From Pseudomonadota bacterium (lineage in GTDB: Bacteria; Desulfobacterota; Desulfovibrionia; Desulfovibrionales; Desulfovibrionaceae): DNA of 8,074 nucleotides. Location of the stretch: assembly GCA_023433925.1 (NCBI GenBank), contig JAEYTO010000095.1, forward strand, positions 1 through 8,074, given 5' to 3'. Below the pieces are notes generated by a model. It was not told the DNA's origin and ran no database searches. It was given only the letters and a program-made list of their open reading frames with translations. A program made the position numbers and the translations under genes. Positions 1 through 5,841 of this stretch are shown here, one piece after another. Numbering within the stretch: position 1 is the first letter of the stretch; each line of letters begins with the position of its first letter.

Positions 1-73
1 CGGCCTCAGTGGCTGTTGCCAGTAGGCTCTGAGCTATCTCCAAGACATCCCGACCACGCGCTGGACGTGCCAT
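1..73 (-). CDS. Transposase N-terminus, possibly IS630-like (partial)
   Basis: Only the first 24 codons are inside the window; the gene reads out through the left edge. The product begins MARPARGRDVLEIAQSLLAT. This resembles the N-terminal helix-turn-helix start of transposases I associate with the IS630/IS1595-like 'MARP..RD' group, but 24 residues do not fix the family. The ATG at 73-71 is preceded by a good Shine-Dalgarno GGAGG at 84-80. The AT-rich flank (about 70-120) contrasts sharply with the G+C-rich cobB region next to it, which fits imported DNA. The element's outer end was not located; it should lie between about 105 and the cobB stop at 237. The transposase has the same orientation as the dsr-cobB operon, so cobB read-through would enter it. 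Confidence 0.6.
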   Translation of the reverse strand, partial: MARPARGRDVLEIAQSLLATATEA

Positions 74-102
74 AATTATCCTCCGATGAAATAATTATGG
101 CA
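68..102 (-). repeat. 12-bp perfect inverted repeat over the IS start codon
   Basis: The arms TGCCATAATTAT (68-79) and ATAATTATGGCA (91-102) are perfectly complementary and separated by 11 nt. Read on the minus strand, the loop carries the Shine-Dalgarno GGAGG (84-80) and the 3' arm carries the transposase ATG (73-71). As RNA it would trap the start codon; as DNA it is a good operator candidate, because it also covers the likely -10 box. Confidence 0.85.
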
Positions 103-122
103 TATTTTATTTAGAATTGGAA
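94..122 (-). promoter_or_regulatory. Candidate promoter of the left-edge transposase
   Basis: Reading on the minus strand there is a TTCCAA box (122-117), a 17-nt spacer and CATAAT (99-94), a 5/6 match to the sigma-70 -10 box. The -35 match is weak (3/6). Transcription would begin near 87, inside the loop of the inverted repeat, so native transcripts would lack the 5' arm of the hairpin. Confidence 0.4.
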
Positions 123-236
123 TGAGAGCCGCTTCGAATGAAGGGCCCTTCGCTTTTGCCGGGTTGGATCGACGGGGGAACGGGTCGGGATGAGTGGGCG
201 TGGCGGCTCGTGTCGCGGAGCGTCCGGACGGGGCGC

Positions 237-1664
237 TCAGGCCATCCCCGCGTACTCCGCCGCCGCGCGGACGAAGTTGGGCGCCCAGTCGCGGGCGCCC
301 AGGGCGTGGATGTGCGCGTAGCCGGCCAAGGTGCGCTTGTGCAGCAGTCCGTCCTGGCCCGCGTGCATGCCCGCGCCGCGCGTGACGCGCAGGCTGAAGT
401 CCAGGTTCGGCGCAGGGCCGTCCAGGCAGCAGGCCGAATAGTGGAACTCGTGGCCCAGGATGCGCTGGCCCGCCCGGAAGAAGGGCGTGTCGCGAATGGC
501 CTCGGCCTCGATGTAGCCCAGTCCTTGGGGCCGGCCGCACAGGCGCGTGGAGACCGGAAAAATCCCGGCCATGGGCCAGGCGCGACCCTGATGCTCCAGG
601 TGCCGAGCCAGGTACATGAAGCCGCCGCACTCGGCATAGATGGGCATGCCGGCCTCGGAGAACCGGCGCACGCGTTCGCGTATCCCGGCATTGGCGGCCA
701 GGGCCTCGGCGTGCGTCTCGGGGAAGCCGCCGCCCAGATACAGGCCGTGCAGCTCGGGCCAGGGCTCGGGCGAGAGGATGCTCACCTGGACGATCTCGGC
801 GCCCGAGCGCTCCAGGGCCTCGATGTTCTCGGGGTAGTAGAACCAGAGCGCCGCGTCCATGACCACGCCGATGCGGGGCTTGCCCGCCAGCGGGAGTGGC
901 GAGGGCCACAGCCCGGCCAGCGCCTCCCGAGCAATGGTCAGGCCGTCGGCGGACTCGGCCGTGGCGCGCAGGGCCGCGAGCTCGCAGCACTCGCTCACGA
1001 CGCGGGCCAGGCGATCCAGGGCGGCCTGCACGTCCTCGGACAGCTCCTGGTCCGACCACAAGCCCATGTGGCGTTCGGGGATGGGGTTCTCGGGCAGCTT
1101 GGGCAGCATGCCGAGCACGGGCACGTCGGTGTAGCGCTCAATGGCCTGGCGCAGGATGGAGCGGTGCCGCTCTCCGGCCGTGCGGTTGCAGACCACGCCG
1201 GCCAGGCGCAGGCCCGGCTCGAAGGCGGCGATGCCGGCCACGATGGCCGCGGCCGTGCGCGTCATCTTGGTGCAGTCCATGACGAGCACGACAGGGGCCT
1301 TGAGCTGGCGCGCAAGCTCGGCCGTGGAGAGCGTGCCCTGGACGTCGCGTCCATCGAAGATGCCCCGGTTGCCCTCGACCACGGCCAGGTCGAAGCCTGT
1401 CATGCGCTCGGCGAACAGGGCCGGCAGCAGGTCCGGCGGCATGAGGTGCGGATCGAGGTTGCAGGCCGGAACGCCCGCGGCCAGGCCGAGCCACTTGGCG
1501 TCGATGTAGTCCGGGCCCTTCTTGAAGGGCCGCACGGCCAGGCCTTGGCGCACGAGAGCCCTGCACAGGCCAAGGGACAGGATGGTCTTGCCGGAGCCGC
1601 CCGAAAGGCCGGCCAGGACGATGCGCGGCAAGCGCACGCTCCCGGCCGGCTGTGTCGGCTGCAT
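237..1664 (-). CDS. cobB: CobB/DsrN-type amidase (cobyrinate a,c-diamide synthase family)
   Basis: A 475-aa ATP- and glutamine-dependent amidotransferase. The N-terminal synthetase half has a P-loop GLSGGSGKT (19-27), FKKGPDYID (47-55) and the family signature VVEGNRGIFDG (95-105). The C-terminal class I glutaminase half starts near residue 263 and has YLGGGFPETHAEA (309-321), nucleophile Cys346 in AECGGFMY, GHEFHYS (404-410) and a terminal AHIHALG (450-456). In cobalamin synthesis the family amidates the a and c side chains of cobyrinate. DsrN, the homologue in dsr loci of sulfur oxidisers, is regarded as a siroheme amidase, and D. vulgaris sulfite reductase is reported to contain an amidated siroheme. 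Its place after dsrABD therefore favours a role in DsrAB cofactor maturation (inference). The start is uncertain: ATG 1664 gives the usual family N-terminus but has no clear Shine-Dalgarno, while GTG 1754 has GGAG eight bases upstream and would add 30 residues. Confidence 0.93.
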   Translation of the reverse strand: MQPTQPAGSVRLPRIVLAGLSGGSGKTILSLGLCRALVRQGLAVRPFKKGPDYIDAKWLGLAAGVPACNLDPHLMPPDLLPALFAERMTGFDLAVVEGNRGIFDGRDVQGTLSTAELARQLKAPVVLVMDCTKMTRTAAAIVAGIAAFEPGLRLAGVVCNRTAGERHRSILRQAIERYTDVPVLGMLPKLPENPIPERHMGLWSDQELSEDVQAALDRLARVVSECCELAALRATAESADGLTIAREALAGLWPSPLPLAGKPRIGVVMDAALWFYYPENIEALERSGAEIVQVSILSPEPWPELHGLYLGGGFPETHAEALAANAGIRERVRRFSEAGMPIYAECGGFMYLARHLEHQGRAWPMAGIFPVSTRLCGRPQGLGYIEAEAIRDTPFFRAGQRILGHEFHYSACCLDGPAPNLDFSLRVTRGAGMHAGQDGLLHKRTLAGYAHIHALGARDWAPNFVRAAAEYAGMA

Positions 1665-1734
1665 GGGGGTGGAGGCTTTCTGCACGGATGATCTGCGTTC
1701 AGGCCGGAATGACGAAAGCCCGCGAAAACGCGAA

Positions 1735-1791
1735 GCCGGGAGGGGTATCCCCACCTGCCCGGCTCCGACGTGCGTTACGGTGCCCGGAGCC
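1735..1791 (-). promoter_or_regulatory. Overlapping hairpins in the dsrD-cobB gap
   Basis: On the minus strand an upstream stem, GGCTCCG (1791-1785) with CGGAGCC (1767-1761), shares bases 1761-1763 with a downstream stem, GCCGGG (1763-1758) with CCCGGC (1740-1735). The downstream stem is extended by AGG/CCT across one bulged base. The two cannot form fully at once, which is the layout of an attenuator. The tail is only T-rich (TTCGCGTTTT, with its own small CGCG-TTTT-CGCG stem at 1732-1721), so termination would be weak. The alternative GTG start of cobB (1754-1752) lies inside the downstream hairpin. No cobalamin-riboswitch boxes were seen in the 168-bp gap. Confidence 0.45.
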
Positions 1792-1832
1792 CGCCATGCC
1801 GAGGCGCGGCGGTTTCCGGGATCCTGAAATTC

Positions 1833-2075
1833 CTACTCTTCGCCAGCGGCGTGCTTGCCGGCGCCCTTGAGGCCGTACATGGTCGTGGAGCCGGAAGACC
1901 AGTACTCCAGCTTTTCTTCCTTGACCAGCTCGGTGAGCACCTTCTTCACGTCGCGGGCCTTCTCGTCGGGGAACAGCGCGGTGAAGTCATTGAAATAGAA
2001 CTTGGTCTTCTTGGCCTTCTTGTCCTCGAGGAACTTGAGGATCTCACCCTTAGCGGCAGCAAGATCTAACGCCAT
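1833..2075 (-). CDS. dsrD: DsrD, winged-helix activator of sulfite reductase
   Basis: An 80-aa acidic/basic mixed protein that starts MALDLAAAKGEILKFLEDKK and continues AKKTKFYFNDFTALFPDE, then a helix rich in Lys/Glu and a strand pair YWSSGSTTMYGLKG. This is the sequence and length of DsrD, the small winged-helix protein encoded directly after dsrB in sulfate reducers. DsrD was long suspected to bind DNA; more recent biochemical work shows that it stimulates DsrAB activity. The tail after residue 70 (GAGKHAAGEE) is a short flexible extension. The ATG at 2075 has a strong purine-rich ribosome site, AAGGGGGT (2088-2081), unlike the GGAGGAAGCAC module of dsrA and dsrB. It lies 65 bp after dsrB, behind a stable hairpin that could make its expression differ from dsrAB. 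Cytoplasmic; no signal peptide or membrane segment. Confidence 0.96.
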   Translation of the reverse strand: MALDLAAAKGEILKFLEDKKAKKTKFYFNDFTALFPDEKARDVKKVLTELVKEEKLEYWSSGSTTMYGLKGAGKHAAGEE

Positions 2076-2098
2076 CTGAAACCCCCTTGCTTGGAAAT

Positions 2099-2122
2099 GG
2101 GGCGCGGCGATTGCCGCGCCCC
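2099..2122 (-). promoter_or_regulatory. 10-bp perfect GC hairpin between dsrB and dsrD
   Basis: GGGGCGCGGC (2099-2108) and GCCGCGCCCC (2113-2122) pair perfectly around a 4-nt loop. On the transcript the stem lies 18 nt after the dsrB stop and 23 nt before the dsrD ATG. The bases after it (AUUUCCAAGC) are not a U-run, so it is unlikely to be an efficient terminator. A 3'-end stabiliser for dsrAB mRNA, a processing boundary or a partial attenuator are the plausible roles. Confidence 0.7.
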
Positions 2123-2140
2123 GGTTGTGTGCTCAGGCTC

Positions 2141-3286
2141 CTACCACTTGAACTGGGTGCTCTGACGCCAGGTGTAGTAGGCGTGATCGCGGAAGTCGTC
2201 GATGAGGTGGTGGGTGAAGGGCAGGCCGGTAAGCTCGAAGAACTTCTCCCAGCCGATGCGCTCGGCCCACTCGCCCACGCGCTCGTACTTCATGGCATCC
2301 TTGGCGTACGCCTCGAGAATCTGGCGCATGACCTTGACCAGGGTCGGCCAACGCGGGGGCTCGTTGGGCACGTAGGCCACGACGACCTTGGAGAACTTGG
2401 GCATGGACATGCGGTTGGAGACCTTGCCGCCGACCATGATGGCGCAGCCGTCGCCCTCGGCATCGGCCAGGGGCAGCGCGGCGCACATGGTGTAGCAGTT
2501 GCCGCAGAACATGCAGCGCTCATCCTTGATGGCCACGGTGTTGCGCTGCTTGCCGTCGATCTCGATCTTGGTCGGACGGATGGCGGCGGTGGGGCAGGCG
2601 GCCACGGCCAGCGGGATCTCGCAGATCTGGTCGAGGACCGCGTGGTCCTTGAGGGGCGGCTTGCGGTGGATGCCCACGACGGCGATGTCGGAGCAGTGCA
2701 CGGCGCCGCACATGTTCAGGCAGCAGGCCAGGGCCAGACGGACCGAAGCCGGCAGCTTCATGCTCGTGAAGTACTCGAACACGTCGTCCATGACGGCCTT
2801 GACCGGGCCGGCGGCGTCGGTGGCCGGGGTGTGGCAGTGCTGCCAGCCCTGGGTGTGCACCATGTTCGGGGCCGAGGCGCCGGTGCCGCCGACCGGGAAC
2901 TTGTAGGAGCCGCCGGGGAACTTGCGGCCCTTCAGGTCGTCGACCAGGGGCTTGACCTTGGCCTTGTCATCGACCATGAACTCGATGTTGTTGCGCGTGG
3001 TGAAGCGCAGGTGGCCGCCGCAGTGCTTGTCGGCGATCTCGCACATCTCGCGGATGAGCGAAACGGTCATGAGGCGGGCGCCGCCCACGCGGACCGAGTA
3101 GACCTCGTCGCCGGACTCGGCCTTGTGCATGAGCACGCCGGGCTCGAGGATCTCATGGTACAGCCACTGGCCATAGTTCTTCTTGATGACCGGAGGCAGG
3201 AACTCTTCGTAATTGCGGGGGCCGATGTCCGTGATGCGGTTTTCCATCGGCTTCTGGGGATTGTATCCCGAGGAAATGAAAGCCAT
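2141..3286 (-). CDS. dsrB: Dissimilatory sulfite reductase beta subunit
   Basis: A 381-aa beta subunit of the cytoplasmic alpha2beta2 sulfite reductase, which reduces sulfite with electrons ultimately passed through DsrC and the DsrMKJOP membrane complex. The coupled siroheme-[4Fe-4S] ligands are present as Cys151 (QHCHTP), Cys188, Cys189 and Cys193 (CCLNMC). A ferredoxin-like insert carries Cys231 (CPTAAI) and Cys258, Cys261 and Cys264 (CMFCGNC), with Cys268 just beyond. These positions equal the D. vulgaris numbering as I recall it, where the catalytic siroheme is held through DsrB. Length is full and no key residue is missing. The ATG at 3286 follows GGAGGAAGCACA; the GGAGG is at 3298-3294. 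It starts 56 bp after dsrA and belongs to the same operon. Confidence 0.98.
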   Translation of the reverse strand: MAFISSGYNPQKPMENRITDIGPRNYEEFLPPVIKKNYGQWLYHEILEPGVLMHKAESGDEVYSVRVGGARLMTVSLIREMCEIADKHCGGHLRFTTRNNIEFMVDDKAKVKPLVDDLKGRKFPGGSYKFPVGGTGASAPNMVHTQGWQHCHTPATDAAGPVKAVMDDVFEYFTSMKLPASVRLALACCLNMCGAVHCSDIAVVGIHRKPPLKDHAVLDQICEIPLAVAACPTAAIRPTKIEIDGKQRNTVAIKDERCMFCGNCYTMCAALPLADAEGDGCAIMVGGKVSNRMSMPKFSKVVVAYVPNEPPRWPTLVKVMRQILEAYAKDAMKYERVGEWAERIGWEKFFELTGLPFTHHLIDDFRDHAYYTWRQSTQFKW

Positions 3287-3342
3287 TGTGCTTCCTCCCT
3301 AGGTAGTTCGTTTGCTCTTGCTCGCCTAAGCCGCGATCCCGA

Positions 3343-4656
3343 CTAGCGGGCGTGACGCTTGCGGTAGTCCTCGATGGGACGATCCCAGCCGCCGACCTCT
3401 TCTTCCTTCCAGAAGATGTAGGGGTTCTCGCGGGGGTACTTGACGTGCACGGCCTGCGGCTCGACGCCGACAACCTCGAGCACCTTCTGCAGAGACATGC
3501 GGCGCATGGTCTCGCCGACACGCTCGCGGTTCTTGCCTTCCTCCATCCACCAATCCCAGATCTTCTCGACGATGTCCTTGACTTCCTGGAAGTCGGGACC
3601 TTCGACCGGGACGAAGGGCACGATGAGCGAACCCATCTGCTGGCCGTCCAGGATGGGGGCCTTGGCGCCGAGCAGGATCGAGGCGCCGGTCTCGGTGCCG
3701 ACGCGCAGGGCGCGGGGCATGACGGCGATGCAGTGCATGCAGCGCACGCAGTTCTTGTTGTCGATGGACAGCTTGGAGCCGTCCCACTTCATGCAGTGGG
3801 TCGGGCAGCGGTTCACGACCTCGGCCATGATGTCGAACTTGCCCCAGTCGCGGCCGGCGTGGGCGCCCGCGTTGGGCTTGAACTCGCCGCCGACGTAACC
3901 CTTGACCGCGGCCTGGTCGATGCGGATGTCGTCCTTCCAGGTGCCGATGACCGAGAAGTCGGAGCGGGCGATGGAGGCCACGCAGCACAGCGGGCAGCCG
4001 TCGAACTTGAACTTGAACTTGTAGGGGAAGGCCGGGCGGTGCAGCTCGTCCTGGTACTCCTGAACCATGGAGTACTCAAGGGCCATGGTGTCGTAGCAGG
4101 CGAACTCGCAGCGGGACTTGCCGAGGCAGCCGGCGGGCGTGCGCAGGTTGGAGCCGGAGCCGCCCAGGTCGGTGTTCATCTTGTGGGTCAGATCGAAGAA
4201 GATCTCTTCGAGCTGCTCGGTGAAGGTGCCCAGGAGCACGATGTCACCGGTGGAGCCGTGCATGTTGGTCAGACCGGAGCCGCGCAGGTCCCAGATGTCG
4301 CACAGCTGGCGCAGGAACTCGGTGCTGTAGTACTTGCCGCCGGGCTGGTTCACGCGCACGGTGTGGAAGTGGGCCACGCCGGGGTACTGCTGGGGCATGT
4401 CGCAGTAGCGGCCGATGACGCCGCCGCCATAGCCGAACACGCCCACGATGCCGCCGTGCTTCCAGTGAGTTTCCTTGTCCTTGTAGGACAACTCCTGCAA
4501 GCCGAGCCAGTCGTCACACACATCAGCGGGGATCTGGAACTCGATGTTGTCCGGATTCGTCTTGCGACGCTCAGCCTCACCCTTGATGTCATCAACCCAG
4601 CTGGGCCAAGGCCCACTGATCAGCTGGTCAAGCATCGGGGTCTTGTGTTTCGCCAT
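3343..4656 (-). CDS. dsrA: Dissimilatory sulfite reductase alpha subunit
   Basis: A 437-aa alpha subunit, partner of DsrB and first gene of the dsr operon. Typical motifs are THWKHGGIVGVFGYGGGVIGR (63-83), GLTNMHGSTGDIVLLGT (128-144) and FKFKFDGCP (214-222). Cluster ligands are Cys177 and Cys183 (CLGKSRC) and Cys221 and Cys225. The ferredoxin domain has Cys284 and Cys288 (CPTHC) plus Cys303, Cys306 and Cys309 (CVRCMHC). The last cofactor motif reads CPLCC, whereas I remember a form like CPN(D/G)C in Desulfovibrio homologues, so Cys224 is an extra thiol beside ligand Cys225. In the D. vulgaris enzyme the DsrA site holds the non-catalytic tetrapyrrole, which could tolerate such drift. The chosen start MAKH has GGAGG (4668-4664) seven bases upstream. 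An in-frame ATG nine codons earlier has no ribosome site and contains this one. Confidence 0.98.
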   Translation of the reverse strand: MAKHKTPMLDQLISGPWPSWVDDIKGEAERRKTNPDNIEFQIPADVCDDWLGLQELSYKDKETHWKHGGIVGVFGYGGGVIGRYCDMPQQYPGVAHFHTVRVNQPGGKYYSTEFLRQLCDIWDLRGSGLTNMHGSTGDIVLLGTFTEQLEEIFFDLTHKMNTDLGGSGSNLRTPAGCLGKSRCEFACYDTMALEYSMVQEYQDELHRPAFPYKFKFKFDGCPLCCVASIARSDFSVIGTWKDDIRIDQAAVKGYVGGEFKPNAGAHAGRDWGKFDIMAEVVNRCPTHCMKWDGSKLSIDNKNCVRCMHCIAVMPRALRVGTETGASILLGAKAPILDGQQMGSLIVPFVPVEGPDFQEVKDIVEKIWDWWMEEGKNRERVGETMRRMSLQKVLEVVGVEPQAVHVKYPRENPYIFWKEEEVGGWDRPIEDYRKRHAR

Positions 4657-4663
4657 GGTGCTT

Positions 4664-4668
4664 CCTCC
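4664..4668 (-). promoter_or_regulatory. Ribosome binding site of dsrA
   Basis: GGAGG followed by AAGCACC and ATG. The 11-nt block GGAGGAAGCAC is identical in front of dsrB (3298-3288). It fixes the dsrA start at the MAKH methionine and suggests matched initiation for the two subunits. Confidence 0.85.
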
Positions 4669-4703
4669 ATCGGTTTCAATCATTTACAGGCCGCAACCAG
4701 AAC

Positions 4704-4760
4704 AGAGCCGTCATCTATTACGACCTTCGCCCGCCATGCATGGCCAGGGCGAAAGGCTCT
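4704..4760 (-). promoter_or_regulatory. Folded leader hairpin upstream of dsrA
   Basis: An inner stem pairs 4755-4747 with 4732-4724 (nine pairs, one G-U), capped by GCCA-TGCA-TGGC at 4744-4733. An outer stem pairs AGAGCC (4760-4755) with GGCTCT (4709-4704), competing with the inner stem for one base. It sits in the untranslated leader about 50 nt before the dsrA Shine-Dalgarno. No U-run follows, so a stability or regulatory element is more likely than a terminator. Confidence 0.55.
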
Positions 4761-4800
4761 TTTGAATCCAAACAAGGAAGCCGGCGCGCTTCACCAGCCG

Positions 4801-4835
4801 ACAGGTCTTGTCACATAAAGGACAAGAACACCTGT
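4801..4835 (-). promoter_or_regulatory. Compound dyad at the dsrA transcription start
   Basis: Plus-strand reading: ACAGGT CTTGTC, 8 nt, GACAAG, 3 nt, ACCTGT. The inner arms (4807-4812 and 4821-4826, plus one more T-A pair) and outer arms (4801-4806 and 4830-4835) are perfect, offset by three bases on one side. It abuts the -10 box and includes the predicted start point, so it could be a repressor operator or a hairpin at the 5' end of the mRNA. It does not match a Rex, Fur or HcpR consensus I know in full. Confidence 0.6.
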
Positions 4836-4864
4836 TTGCTAGAAGCAATCGGCTTTTTTGTCAA
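4836..4864 (-). promoter_or_regulatory. Candidate sigma-70 promoter of the dsrA operon
   Basis: A perfect -35 TTGACA (4864-4859), a 17-nt spacer and TAGCAA (4841-4836) as -10, the latter only 3/6 to consensus. Transcription would begin near 4829, giving a leader of about 170 nt. The strong -35 with a poor -10 would suit control by a factor acting at the adjacent dyads. Confidence 0.55.
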
Positions 4865-4937
4865 CCAAAGCCTTACACGCCAACACCTTGAGAGACGTCC
4901 GATTTGACGAAGTCTCCGCTGGGCGTACACGCTGACA

Positions 4938-4960
4938 AGAGTAAGAAGGCTCCTTACTCT
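4938..4960 (-). promoter_or_regulatory. 8-bp perfect dyad upstream of the dsrA promoter
   Basis: AGAGTAAG (4938-4945) and CTTACTCT (4953-4960) around a 7-nt loop, about 75 bp upstream of the -35 box. No T-run follows on either strand, so an activator or repressor site is preferred over a terminator. Confidence 0.45.
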
Positions 4961-4994
4961 CGGCCGTTTCAGCCTTGATACTCAAGGAGAGCGT

Positions 4995-5022
4995 AAAAAA
5001 CAACGGGAATCCTACCGTGTTG
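4995..5022 (-). terminator. Intrinsic terminator after the HEAT-like gene
   Basis: On the minus strand CAACGG (with a two-base bulge, 5022-5015) pairs with CCGTTG (5006-5001) around an 8-nt loop, followed directly by six T (5000-4995). The stem is short and bulged, so efficiency may be moderate. It separates the HEAT-like gene from the dsr promoter region. Confidence 0.6.
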
Positions 5023-5056
5023 GGATATTTTGGACTTTATTTCACAAGGCAAGCCG

Positions 5057-5818
5057 CTACCTGGCCATGCGCTCCAGCGCCTCGCGGGCCAGATCCCCCA
5101 CCGTTACCCGCTCCAGCCGATCTTGATCGTACAGATCGAAAGCGGTCCTGTTCCCGGTCTGCGCCGATACGGCGGCCATGGCCGAGGCTGCGAGCCGCTC
5201 GCCCGCCGCGGCGAGCAGGCCGAGCACCCAGCAGGCCAGCCCCCTGGAGACGGGATCATGGCACTCCACGGCCTCGTATGCCGGCTTGCCCTCGACGGCG
5301 CGCCCAGGGTCGAGCACGAGCAGCAGGTCCGGCACGGCCTTGCGCACCAGGTCCGGCCGCGCCTGGGCCAGGCGGCCCAGGCCCCAGAGCACGCCCCGGC
5401 GCAGGGCCGCGTTGTCCAGGTAATTGCCATGGCAGATCTCGCCGCCGGCCTCGCGCACGTAGGACAGCAGGATGCCGTGATATTCCCTGGCCAAGCCTTC
5501 GTGGCCGGCCAGGACGGCGGCCATGGCCTCGGCGACCCCCCAACCCATGTTGCCCGACTCCTCGTTCATGCGCCAGAGCATCTGACGCACGACGACCCGC
5601 GCGGCCTCCATGTCGCGGCGCGCCATGGCCGGCGCCACGAGGCCGAAGGCCTCCGCCGTCCGCCAGCGTACGAGCTCGTCGCGATGCAGGAGGTGCTGGA
5701 ACAGCGGCCCGACGAGGTCGCCGGGCCGCTCGCCGGCCAGGGATTCGACGCGGGACTGCCAGTCATCCGCCGACAGGGCCTCGGTCAATTCGGCCTTGAG
5801 TCGCCTGAATCGAGCCAT
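5057..5818 (-). CDS. HEAT-like alpha-helical repeat protein, function unknown
   Basis: A 253-aa protein with no signal peptide or membrane segment. The sequence is a series of amphipathic helix pairs resembling HEAT repeats: GPLFQHLLHRDELVRWRTAEAF (about 37-58), RRDMEAARVVVRQMLWRMNEE (67-87), MGWGVAEAMAAVLAGHE (91-107) and ALRRGVLWGLGRLAQARPDL (138-157). A last pair lies around SRGLACWVLGLLAAAGERL (191-209). The blocks RMNEESGNMGWGVAEAM and CHGNYLDNAALRRGVLWGLGRL look like those of a conserved deltaproteobacterial HEAT family, from memory. Such proteins serve as binding scaffolds; I cannot name the partner. The ATG at 5818 has GGAGG at 5829-5825. It is flanked by terminators on both sides and so is probably transcribed alone, immediately upstream of the dsr control region. 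Confidence 0.85.
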   Translation of the reverse strand: MARFRRLKAELTEALSADDWQSRVESLAGERPGDLVGPLFQHLLHRDELVRWRTAEAFGLVAPAMARRDMEAARVVVRQMLWRMNEESGNMGWGVAEAMAAVLAGHEGLAREYHGILLSYVREAGGEICHGNYLDNAALRRGVLWGLGRLAQARPDLVRKAVPDLLLVLDPGRAVEGKPAYEAVECHDPVSRGLACWVLGLLAAAGERLAASAMAAVSAQTGNRTAFDLYDQDRLERVTVGDLAREALERMAR

Positions 5819-5841
5819 GCTGGTCCTCCAAGGATTGCCCG

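Larger units (their letters stand above)
4657..5056 (-). other. dsr control region, about 400 bp without a gene
   Basis: This gap between the HEAT-like gene and dsrA is less G+C-rich than its surroundings. Reading toward dsrA it holds the HEAT-gene terminator (5022-4995), an 8-bp dyad (4960-4938), a small GCGT-AC-ACGC palindrome (4932-4923), the likely dsrA promoter (4864-4836), a compound dyad at the start point (4835-4801) and a leader of about 170 nt with a stable hairpin. No convincing small gene was seen: the only leader ATGs (4817-4815, 4742-4740, 4683-4681) lack ribosome sites. Confidence 0.75.

Noticed and set aside
218..236. Terminator for cobB built on CGTCCGGACG
   Set aside because: Only a 5-bp outer stem or a self-palindrome, with no T-run on the minus strand; not enough to call.
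138..1691. Long plus-strand reading frame opposite cobB
   Set aside because: Antisense shadow of high-G+C codon use; the minus strand shows unmistakable CobB motifs, while this one is Ala/Gly/Arg/Val-rich with no recognisable family.
1665..1832. Cobalamin riboswitch upstream of cobB
   Set aside because: None of the conserved B12-box sequences is visible in the 168-bp gap; the hairpins there are of another kind.
4657..4683. DsrA starting nine codons earlier (MIETDGGST...)
   Set aside because: The extension contains the GGAGG site of the MAKH start and has no ribosome site of its own; family length supports 437 aa.
2087..4818. Two long plus-strand frames opposite dsrB and dsrA (419 and 488 codons)
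   Set aside because: Mirror frames of dsrB and dsrA with low-complexity composition and no ribosome sites; the sense genes are certain.
4865..4883. Possible sigma-54 promoter (TTGGCGTG...GC) before dsrA
   Set aside because: The GG and GC dinucleotides start 10 bases apart instead of the required 12, and the TTGC element is missing.
5039..5047. Rex-like TTGTGAAAT next to the HEAT-gene stop
   Set aside because: Only one half of the palindrome is present, and it lies about 180 bp upstream of the dsrA -35 box.
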